NCBI GenBank assembly: GCA_023846275.1
Contig: JAIUJO010000143.1
Span: 691,001 to 755,000 of the forward strand
Direction: 5' to 3'
DNA from: Vanilla planifolia
Taxonomy: Eukaryota; Streptophyta; Magnoliopsida; Asparagales; Orchidaceae
Length of the DNA stretch: 64,000 nt
Part shown: positions 50,586 to 61,655 of the stretch, one piece after another
Position numbering within the stretch: the first letter of the stretch is position 1
Layout: every line of letters starts with the position of its first letter
Notes under the pieces: generated by a model
Database searches by the model: none
Told to the model about the DNA's origin: nothing
Seen by the model: the letters and a program-made list of their open reading frames with translations, nothing else
Translations under genes and position numbers: made by a program

Positions 50586-52867
50586 GCTTATTTTCATTTC
50601 AATTTTTCATGACTTTTTAATTGACTCTCTGTAATTCAACATCTAAATCACCCTCTCTTCCCTTCTCTCTCCTCCATTATCTCTTCTCCCCCTCATGCCT
50701 TCTTTTATAGCTTTAATCTTAAGATCTCAAAGCCATTCTATTTTTCTCTTAACTTCTTAATCATCTATCACCTATTTCTCCATTGTGTCATTCATTTTCC
50801 TTCATTAAACTCGTTATATCTCGTACTCCTCCACCACTTTTTCCTTCTATTTCTCTTCCTCTTTATCATTCCCCCATAAGTTTTTCATCTTATTTTTATT
50901 TTTTCCCCTTTTATCTCTTTTTATTTTTCTATATCTATCTCCTTATCTATGTTTTTCTTAATTTCTTTATTAACCCTTCAAGTTTTTTCTCTCATCTTTC
51001 CCTCTTTTTTCTTGCACTATATCTCTTTCTTTTTATTTCCATGTCAACCATTATCTATTTTCTCCATCTTTTCCTTTATCTTGTTTCTAACTCATCACTA
51101 TATCTTTTATCTGAAAAAATCACTATGCTATTATGGTCTCTCTATATTGTAGAATTTGACATAATCTTTTTCTTCTCTCTCCATCTATTATCTCTCTTCC
51201 CTCCACCTTCTATCTCGAAAAATCTCAATCTATTATCCTTTCTTTCTTTTTGTTTATGATTGAATGTCTTATTCTACCTTAATCTCTACCACACATGTTA
51301 TACCTTTCACTTCATCTCATGTATTTATTTGCCTCTTTTTCAATTTTCTCCCTATATATTGGTTTAATACTTTATCTTTGTCATGCCTTTTCTTCATGAT
51401 GCTTCACTCCGCCACACCTCTTCACCTCTTCTTGTTTGATACAATCTCATTCTCATTGATTAATTCTTTGTTATTCCACTATAGCTCCCATTATTAATAG
51501 AGTTTTGACTATCCTATTTCTCTTCTCTCTATTTACATCTATCTCACTTCTATTATCTCTTATTCTCTGTCTCTCTTTATCATCATCATCCATCATCTTC
51601 TGTCTCTCTCATAATTCCCATAATAATTTATCACTCCCTTCACCCTTCCTTTATTTTCTCTTTATTTCTTCTACTATCACTCTTGTCTCCTCTTTCTTTT
51701 CTCTTAACTTTATCTGTTCCCTTTATCTCATCTTTTATGTCTCTCTTGTGAACTCTATTGCCTCTATCATAATACTACACCTTTTTATCCCTTTCCATCT
51801 CTCTCTATGTTCTTCTATATTTTCTCACTCTTTATGCCATGTTCTTTATATGTTTTATATCTCACACTCCATATTTTAATAAACTTTGCTTCCCTTTTAA
51901 TTCTATCTCTTTTCTATTATTTTTCATATATCTCGATCTTCTTATCCTCTTGCCTCTTATATACCATTGCTATCTCTTCATGTGTTTATCTCTAAATGCC
52001 TTCTATCTCACTACAAAACTCAGTCTAACTTTCTCTATATTTCTCTATATCACAACCCCTCTGACATTCTATGTTAAACTGTTCTCCCACTACCCCATCA
52101 ATATCTCTATCACAAGCTATTTTTTAATTTAACTTCTCTCTCCCATCACTTTACACTGTTCCTAATTAAAGTTTTGTTCTTTCAAACTCCATCTTTTTCT
52201 CTTTTCCCCTTACTGTCTTAGCTAAATCTTTCCTATCTCTTTCCTTTCCCCACTTTCACTTCCTTTTTCTCTATATCTTCCTCAATTTATATGTCATTCA
52301 TATTGAACTCCTTGTTTTTCTCATTTTTTTTTTCTTTTTTCTATTTATTTTTGCTCTTTAATTCTATACTTGTTAGTCCCATTTACCTTTGCCTTTCTTA
52401 CACTATCCTTCTTTATATCTCTTTTCTTAATTATCTTCTTTACCTATTCTATCTCAACCCAATCGTTTTCCTTTATCCCCTCTTTTCACTCCACCTTTTT
52501 ATCATATCAATCAAGTTACTTTTCTCTCTATTCCTTTTCTCTCATGCACAATGATTAAATCTTTTTGACTCACCTCACTCCCAAACACTTTCAGTCTCTG
52601 CACCCTTTTATAGCTTCTTTTGCTCTTTTTGTCCTCATCCCTTTGTATCAAACTCATTTATCTTTATCTCTTGGTCATTCTGTCTCTCGCTTTATCGTGC
52701 ATTCTCTCTTGTTGTCTATCACTTGCAATTATTTATCTTTATTGGTCTTCTTTATTTTATTTTATCTATATATATTTCATGCCTACTTCCACTTTTAGCC
52801 TTTACCACTTTTCTCTATCTTTGTTATTCTTCCCAAACTTCTTTTCTATCATTCATTTTTTGATTAT
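50586..52867. repeat. Pyrimidine-rich (T+C) block b, unit 2
   Basis: About 2.3 kb of T+C-rich sequence, the same length as block b of unit 1. It lies directly after fossil 3 and ends at the shared junction ATCTTATTTGAAAAAAGATC before an AT block. Open frames here are compositional. Confidence 0.88.
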
Positions 52868-54830
52868 CTACTACATCTTATTTGAAAAAAGATCAACAAA
52901 TAGAATAAGAAACATTTTTTAAAAGGAAAAAAATAAATTGACAAATAAATTAAAAGTGGAAAAATACACATGAAAATCTATTATTTATTATTCTACTAAA
53001 AAGAAGAAAGGTTTTAATAATTGTTAATAGTTATCAAAATCACTTGTAGTTCTGGTAGAAGAACAATTCTATGTCATAGAAATGAAAAAGATTAAAAATA
53101 TATATTTATAATAAAATAATAAAATATATTTTCAAAATATTGTTCTTTCTTATTGTAAATATAGTGAATAATAAAAATTATTTATACCATTAATATTTAG
53201 AAATCATAACATAATAATCAATGTGCTATAACAATTAGAACAATACTTAGTTATAATATTCCTATATTGTTAATAAAATTATTTTGATAATTTACCACTA
53301 TTATGGTAACTATAAAAAAAACTATTATTTAATGGATTTAATAAAACAATATTAGTGAATAATAAAAAGAAATATTACAATAGCAAAAATATGATTATTA
53401 CAGATAAGTTAAAGGAAAATTTTTATTAATTCACATTTAGGAGTATTATTAATACTAATCTTCATCGAGTTACATTTCTTCTTATTGCACCATAATTATC
53501 TTTTATAGTTCCTTTTATTCTTGCACTTATTTATCAAACTTTTGTAATTTCATTTTAATCTACATCTTATTTTCTATTTTATTCATTTTATTATTATTAT
53601 TATTATTTTATTCTTATAGTACAATTTTGTGTTCTAGTTTTTCTTATTCATCTTCTTATAATTAGTTCTTTATAATTTTTCTTTCTTAATCGTATTATTC
53701 TTCTAAGGAATTTGTTGAAATGAAAATATTACAACATAAAGGTATAGTTATTTTTTAAAAAATATTTTTAAACAATTATATTAATTAATTTTTTTTAATT
53801 TAATTCATAAAAAATTAGTTTGAATTAAAAATGTTTTATAATAATGTAATAAAAAGATATAAAATTATTCCATTTCATAGTAATATTATGTTTATAATGA
53901 GTTCTTTTACATTATAAGTTAATTTTAATAATAATATTTTGTTAAAAAATTACAAAAATAGAGATAAAATTTTTTTCTATGTTATTCTTTAATTATCCTT
54001 ATAATAAAGTATTGATTACTATTTATAGAATTTATTAAATGGTAATTTCTTTATTTTCATCTTAAAATCTTTAAGAATTAATTTTCATAATTATAAACTT
54101 TAATAACAAGATGTATCAAGAAAATTGTGATTTCTATTGTTTTCTTTGTAACTATAAATTGTTCTTAAAATAAGTTGCTTAGTATCTCGATAACATAAAT
54201 AACAAAAATTGTTGAAGAAAATAATTATGTGCTATTTCTACAAGAATATTAGAGTAATAGTTGATATGTGAATAACATTTTTTTTACTTAAATATTAGTT
54301 GAAGCAATTTTTGTTAGTTGTGGTCAATAGCATTTCAAACAATTGTCCTTATCTCAAATTCTTAAACTATTATTCATAAAAATTCATTATTATTTGTCTT
54401 AGTTATAGTAATTAATAATTTGTTATAAAAAGTAATTAATAACGATATAACGAAAAAACTTGAACAAAAATATTAATTATGATAACAAATACTGCATTTT
54501 TTATTTACAGTAAACTAATTAACTTATTATTAAATTGTAGGGATTATTCTTAATAAAATATATCATTCTTGCAAAAAGAAAATTTAATCGAAAGGTAAAA
54601 CTGTTAGAAGAAGAAAAATAATAGTAATTCATAATTAATAAAAAAGGTTCCAATGAAAGTTAATGGTAGTAATAATTATTACAAATATTAAGAGAAATTT
54701 GTATAAAAATTATTCTTATTTAAACTATTATCATTGTTATAATAATAATTAATTACTAGAAAGGAATTTTTAATAATTATTATGAAAAATATATTTTTGA
54801 TGTGTTTTGCATGATAATATTGCTTTATAC
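52868..54830. repeat. AT-rich satellite block 3
   Basis: About 1.96 kb, very similar to AT block 4 (for example CTTATTTATCAAACTTTTGTAATTTCATTTTAATC near 53527 against the matching words near 56550). It carries the anchor GAATTAATTTTCATAATTATAAAC near 54075. It begins with CAACAAATAGAATAAGAAAC, as do the other AT blocks. No gene is supported. Confidence 0.88.
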
Positions 54831-55925
54831 AATTATTAATTTATTTTTCTTATTTTTCTTTCTTTTTCTCTCTCCAATGTCATTCTCTCTTTCACTCTAT
54901 CTATGTCACGGTACCTATACTCTTTGTTCAACCCTTAATCTCTCATGAACGATTTGTGCCTCTTTGTCACGTTATATATTATAGCATTTATCTTCTTTTT
55001 CCAAAAATTCTCTTCTTTAATCTTCAATCCTTTTCACTTATTCTTTCTTTTTTTATTTCTTCTATATCTCTCTTCTCTACATCTATACCATTTGATGCAT
55101 GTGTCACTTTTTAAAAAAATTAGTGTCCATTGTTCTCTCTTTCTTTTCCTTTTTGTACCTTTTTAAATCTTTCTATTTCTATCCTTTATCCCCTTATCTC
55201 TTTAAGTAGATATCTTTAGTATTCTCTCTCTCTGTTTACTTCCTTCCCTCCCTCTCCCTACGACTTATTAATCTCTCTATCCATATATCTCTCAATCTCT
55301 TCTGAAGCACTTATCCCACTTTTAGTCTCTCTCATTTCCATATCACTTCTCTTCATGTCACTTTTTTCTTACACTTCTTATATTTCTTATTTTTTTCTCT
55401 CATTAAAGTTTTCTTTTTCTAATCATTTTGTATTATATCTGACACACTCTTTATCTTGGCTTTGTCCTATTCTTCTCTCTTTTTTTATCTTTCTATATAT
55501 CTCTACTTCTTCGACACTTTTTTTCCTCCCACCTATCTCCTCAGTTCCTCGCTTACCATTATTACCTCAAGCATGCTCTCACTTGCTTCTCAATCATTAT
55601 CAACATCATTATTTGTTTCCCCCAATATCACATAAGAACCTTGTCATCTCTCCTTGTTTATCGTTCAATCGTTCTTCCATTATCAATCTATCCTCTTTAA
55701 TAGTCTCTTTAGCCCATCATAATTTTGCTCACACACACTTTTCATGAATTTACTTTGTCATGCTCTTCTCACCTATCTACTTATTTTAGCTATGATCTTC
55801 TCTTCTCAACTTCTTTATGTTGCTCTGTCTTTTTTTTCTAACACTATCATCTTGTTCTCTCCTCCTTTATTCAAATTTCTCTCCTTTCTTGTTATCATTC
55901 TTCTCTTTTCTTTTATGATTATCTT
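54831..55925. repeat. Short pyrimidine-rich (T+C) block, unit 3
   Basis: Only about 1.1 kb of T+C-rich sequence separates AT blocks 3 and 4. No short AT spacer is visible within it, so this unit lacks either part a or part b of the full arrangement. Confidence 0.85.
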
Positions 55926-57840
55926 CAATATCCTATTTGAAAAGAAAGCCAACAAATAGAATATGAAGCATGATTTAAACGAAAAGAATAATAATATGAC
56001 TAATAAATTAAAGGTGGAAAAAATATAACAAAAATTATTAATTATTATTTTGTTAAAGTGAGGGAAAGATTTAATAATTGTTAATAGTTATGAAAATAAA
56101 TTATAGATTAGTGGAAGATCAATTATATGTCATACTTACAATGACAATAAATATTATTTATGAATTGAAAAAGTTTTTAAAAATTTATTTTAAATGAAAT
56201 AATAAAATTATGTTATTGAAATTATTTCATTCATGTTATAATTACAATAAATAATAAAATTATTTAACTAATTATTTTAAGAAAATATAATATAATAAAA
56301 AATGTATTATAAAAATTATAACAATACTTAGTGGTATTACTTTGACATTGCCAATAAACTAATTTATTTAATTTACCAATATCATAATAATAGAAAAGAT
56401 AACAATTTTTTATGAATTTAATAACCAAATATTAGTGAATGATAGTAAGAAATATTATAATAATAAATAATAATATTATTGTTATGCTAATGGAAACTTT
56501 ATGTTAATTCATATTAAAGAGTATTTTTTATTAATCTTTTTTATTCATGTACTTATTTATCAAACTTTTCTTATTTCATTTTAATCTTTATCTTATTTTC
56601 CATTCTTCTAGTTTATTTTTTTGTTTGTGTTTCTCTTATTCATCTTCTTATAATAACACCTTTATCATTTTTCTTGCTTAATCAAAATTTTCTTTTTGAA
56701 AATTTGCTGAATTTATAAAATTACAAATAAAATTTTAGCTAATTAGTTTAATCATATTTTAAAAAAATAACATTAACTAAATTTGGTTTGATTTAAAAAT
56801 TAATTAATTTAACTCATTAAATAGTAGTTTGAATAAGTAATTTTTACAATAGGATCATAATAATATATAACATTATTATCTTTCCTCTTAATCTTATGTT
56901 TCTAATGAGTTCTTTTTCATTATTAATTAATATTAATTAAAGTATTAGCCTTAAAAATTAGAGAAATGTTAAAATATTTTATTAAATAAGTTTTTAATTA
57001 TCCATAATATAAAAGTAGTTATTACTATTTATAAAATTTGGTAAATAATAAAATCTATTATTTTTATGTTCTTCTTATAATCTTTGAGAATTAACTTCAT
57101 AATTATAAACTTAAATAGCAAGATATAACATGAAAAAAGCGAGTGTTATTGTTTTCTTCGTAACTATAAATTGTTCTAAAAATAATTTTCTTAGTATATC
57201 AATAACCAAAAAAAATTATTTTTGAAATAAATAATTATGAGCTATTTGTCCAAGACTATTAAAGTCATAATTGATGTGCAATTAAGATTTTTGTACTTAA
57301 ATAATGTTTGGAACAATTTTTATCAATTATGGTCAATAGTGATTGAAACAATTATTTCTAACTAAATTCTTAAACTATTATTCAGAACAACTCATTATTT
57401 TTTATCATAATTATTATAATTAATAATTTTTTATTTAAATAATTAACAATTATATAATAACAAAAACTAAATAAATTAAAATATTAATTATGAGAATAAA
57501 TATTTTATTATTATTATTATTTATAATAAACTAATTAACTTATTATTAAATTATAAGGATTATTCTTAAAAAAATATATCGTACTATCTATGAGAAAATT
57601 GAATGGAAAAAATAACTATTATAAGAAGAAAAATAATAGTAATTCATAATTAATTAAAAAATATTCCAAAGAAAGTTAATGGTAGAAGTATCTAATAGTA
57701 ATACTAAGAAAAATTTGTGTAATCGTTATTCTTTTTAAAATTATTATTTTTTATAACAATAGTTAATACTTAAAACAAGTTTTCAATAATTATTTTTAAA
57801 AATAAATTTTTTGTATTTTCTTCCCACAACAATATCACAT
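55926..57840. repeat. AT-rich satellite block 4
   Basis: About 1.9 kb, homologous along its length to AT block 3 at an offset of about 3.01 kb (anchor GAATTAACTTCATAATTATAAAC near 57087). It begins TTGAAAAGAAAGCCAACAAATAGAATATGAAGC and ends with CTTCCCACAACAATATCACA...GATTATTAGTTCATT. No gene is supported. Confidence 0.88.
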
Positions 57841-59269
57841 TATATGATTATTAGTTCATTTTTCTTGCTTTTCCTCTCTTTTTCTCCCTTTATCCATCAC
57901 CTTTTCTCTTTGTCCAACCATTTATCTCTCACAAACCATTTGTGCCTCTTTTAATCACATTGTTTATTATAGAATTTATCTAGCTTTTCCCAAAACTTTC
58001 TTTTTTTTATCTTCTTTCCCTCCCTATGACTTATTAATCACTCTCTCCTTTATATATCTCTCAATCTCCTCTAAAACACTTATCCCTCACTTAGTTTCTC
58101 TCTTTTTGATTTCAGCTTCTCTTCATGTCACTTTTTTCTCCCTTCTCATGTCTATTATTTTTTATCTAATTATCATTATTTGTTGCTCCTTTTTTATTGT
58201 TCTCTCCATCATTTTCTATTATATCCCATACACTCTTTCTCATGTCATTGTCTTATTTTTCTTCATTTTTTAATCTCTTCTCTAAATAAAAAAATTAAAA
58301 ATAAAAATAAAATAATTATCCTCCAATTTTTTCTCGTTAGGCTTCTCGATCTTTCATCATATCTTTAGAATTAGGAAGAATTACAATCCCAATTCAGCCT
58401 AAAATCTTTTGAATTCTTTGATAGCTGGAATAGATTTGTCGATTTGGTTTCTAGTTCTTCAACTCTTTTAGCTCCCAGGTCCTTGCTCACTCACTTTCCT
58501 CACGAACATTTGTTACCTTGTGCATGCTCACACTTCTCTAACATTTTCATTCTCTTTTTCTATTTCTTTTTTTGTCATATAATGGCTTTGTCATCTCTCC
58601 TTTGTGTATCTATTAATCATTCTCCCATTATCAATCTACCTTATTTTAATAGTCTGTCAACTGCATCAAGCTTTTTCTCTCACCCACCCTTTGTGTATTC
58701 ACACCATTATTCTTCTTTCTCCTATCTACTTATTATAGCTATGACTTTCTCTTCTCATGCTTCTTTATCTTACTTTATGTCTTTCATTTTCTATTACAAT
58801 GTTCTTGTTCTCCCCTCCATTGCCACTTTTTCCACTCCCTTTTCCTTCTTACAACTTCCTTTATCTCTCTCCACCTCTCTTTATTGAAATTTCTCTCCTT
58901 TCCTATTATATGTCTTTCTACTTACCACTTCTTTACTCTATCTCTTTTGTCACCATAACACATTCGGTTTCTAACTTTGTCTATCATTTTATTTTATTTT
59001 TTCTCCTTTCTTGCATTGTCACTTGTCCCTTTCTATCTTAATTCTCTAATTCCCTCACCTCACTTTTTTTTTCTTGCTTTCTCTCACATTCTCCCCTTTC
59101 ATTCTTTATTCTACTCTTTTTACTATCATGTTCTCTCCCTTTGTCTAAATAAAACTCACATTATTTCATTCACTCATATTCTCTTTTTGTCTTGTTAACT
59201 ATCTCTTGTTACTAAATTTTTCTCTTTTCTCCCAAAAGTCTATCTTAAAATCAATCTATCCTGCCCTTG
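57841..59269. repeat. Pyrimidine-rich (T+C) block a, unit 4
   Basis: About 1.4 kb of T+C-rich sequence in the position of block a. It contains a segment at about 58285-58460 that is neither T+C-rich nor like the AT blocks (listed separately). Confidence 0.85.
58285..58460. other. Unassigned non-satellite segment inside a pyrimidine block
   Basis: After a short A-rich run (AAAAATTAAAAATAAAAATA) comes mixed-composition sequence containing GGCTTCTCGATC, GAATTAGGAAGAATTACAATC, CCCAATTCAGCC and GATAGCTGGAATAG. It has more G than its surroundings. I do not recognise it. It could be a small insertion or a relic of non-repeat DNA. Confidence 0.5.
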
Positions 59270-59397
59270 TTTAAAAATAAATATTGATTATTCAATGATA
59301 ACAATTATTAATAGTTATTATTTTTCCACAATAATTTTACTAATTATATTAACAATAATGACATTCTTATAAATTATTATTTCATATAATTTATTCT
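59270..59397. repeat. Short AT spacer 3
   Basis: About 128 bp with TCAATGATAACAATTATTAA and ACATTCTTATAAATTATTAT, homologous to spacers 1 and 2 and in the same place, about 1.4 kb after the start of the pyrimidine block. Confidence 0.8.
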
Positions 59398-61533
59398 TTA
59401 TCCCTCTCTAACTTAGCTTCTTAATCTCTTTATATTCCCTTTTCTACTCAATTTTTCTCTTTTCTCTCTCTCCTCTTTACCTATTCTCTATCCTTATCTT
59501 TCTTCTTAATCACTCTAAGGCACTTTCTAATTCTTTTTATCTCTTCTATTCTCAATCCTATATCACGACAATTTTCCATTGTTTCTTTCATTTTATTTCT
59601 TTGAACACTCTTTTACACTTCTCTCCATGATGTTCGCTCTGCTTTTCCACCTCTTTATCGCTCTCCTTGTGGTTTTTTATCTTTTTCACCTTCTATTATT
59701 TTTATTCCACCTAATGTTTCATCATTTATCTTCCTTTTTAAAATTTTCTATTTCTTCTTTACCTACTTATATTCTTTTCCAATCTCTCTCTTATCTCATT
59801 ATTTCCTCCTTGCAATTTATATGACTCACTTTATGTATCGATATCTCACATTATCTCATTTCTTTACCTTTTCTTTTATCCCTTTTCACTCTTCACTCTA
59901 TCACTTATCTCTTCATATCATTATATATCTCTTATTTCTCATTACTTTATTTTCTCATTCTATTTTTGTACCTTATTTCTCCCTTTATCAATGCCATTTA
60001 AGTTTAAATCACCTTACCCTTTTATCCTTTTTTCCATTTGTCATTTTTTGTCACAATCAATATGGTGTCTCTCTGTTATAGCCATTGTCATTATTTATAT
60101 CTTCTCTCTCCCATGACTATCCCACACCTTTGTTGCTATTCTCTCTCATTACCTTATCTTTATTAACTTTCTATCTCTCATATTACTCTTCTCTACATCT
60201 AACATTATTTATGTTGGCATATCTCTTTCTATATATATTTATACCTCTTTTGCTATATCATAGACATTGCTCATCCATGCGTATTTAGTTTCCTCTTTAC
60301 TTATTTCTTTTTGTTTTAGTTTATTTTTTTATCATTGTCTTGCTTTCTCTTAAAGGATCATCATTATCCCTCATGTCCTTACTTCTTTCTATCTCATCAC
60401 AATCTCTTTCTATTTCACTCGTTCTTTCTTATTCTATTATATGTCACTTTGTCCTTTCTGACTTAACATTTTTGCTTCTTTCCAATTACATCTATCACAT
60501 TTCTACTATCTCTTACTTTCCATCTATCTTTAACCTTTCTACCTATCAATCTTCTGTCACCCTAACAAGTTTCACAACAATTTTTAACTCTCTTCTCTCT
60601 TACTTTTCGTTCTCTCTATTCTCTTGTTATGACACTCATCTCTCTTACCTTTTATCCATATTTTCTCTCTTCCCTTTATCTCCTCTCTTATATCTCTTAT
60701 ATTCTATTTATTATCTCTCTCATTGCATCTCAATTTTTTGTCTCTCTTGCTCTTTCTCTAAATCTCTCTTTGTTTATCTCTCTCTTCTTGTCCCATTAAC
60801 TAACTCTATCTCCTCTTCTTCACAATCTGTCTCTTAAAAACCCTATCTTGCTTTTTCACTTACTCTACCTCTTTTCTCTTATTTGTCCAATTTTCGCATC
60901 TTTTTATCTTCTCGTTCTTCTCTATTTTACACTATCTCTTTATTATTCTCTTATTTATTTACTAACTCTCATCTCATCTATCATATCTTTGTCTTTCTAG
61001 TTTCACTCTTCTTAATTTTACCCTATTTTTTTCTCTCTCACTATCTTATTATTTTATTCTCTTTCTCTTTGTGGCATTTTCCTTTCTCTATTCTACCTTA
61101 CATTTCCTTTTTCCCAATCCACTTTCTCTCCATTTTGAAATCTCTATTCCTCTTTCTTAATAATTATGTCTTTTACATTGTTTGTGCCCCTACTCCTTTT
61201 ATCTCTTTCCTTTCTCTACCTTGAATTCTTTCTCACACTTTTTTGCTCTTTCTGTTTTGTCTTTTGTCGCTTCTCCTATTGGTTCTCTCTTCTATTATCA
61301 CCTTACTTTATGATTTACTCTACTCTTTTTTGGTCTTTTTCCTTCTCTCCTCCATTCTCTCCTTTCAACATATATTTTGCTTATTTTATTGTTTATTTCT
61401 CTCCCATTTTGTTTATAAATTTAACTTTGTTTTTTTTCACTAATGTTCTCTCTTACTCTATTTATCTATCATTTCTTTCTTTATCTCACTCTTTCTTCTC
61501 CTCAGAATCTATCTCATGATCCAACTCTCTTGC
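59398..61533. repeat. Pyrimidine-rich (T+C) block b, unit 4
   Basis: About 2.1 kb of T+C-rich sequence. Unlike units 1 and 2 it is followed not by a 2-kb AT block but by another short AT spacer. No gene is recognised. Confidence 0.87.
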
Positions 61534-61655
61534 TTTAACATAAATAATCAATATTAACTATTTAAACATAAAAATTTGTAATTAAATTTTTTCGTTAGAA
61601 TATTATTAATTGTATTTACAAAAAATTTTTATTTTTACAAATTATTTTTTCTTTT
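61534..61655. repeat. Short AT spacer 4 (diverged)
   Basis: About 120 bp of AT-rich sequence (AATCAATATTAACTATTTAA, then ATTATTAATTGTATTTACAA) in the style of the other spacers but less similar to them. It occurs where an AT block would be expected. Confidence 0.65.

Noticed and set aside
43430-50595. Possible target-site duplication (TTATT) flanking fossil 3
   Set aside because: TTATT occurs on both sides but is too short and too common in AT-rich DNA, and the right LTR is shorter than the left, so the true right end is uncertain.
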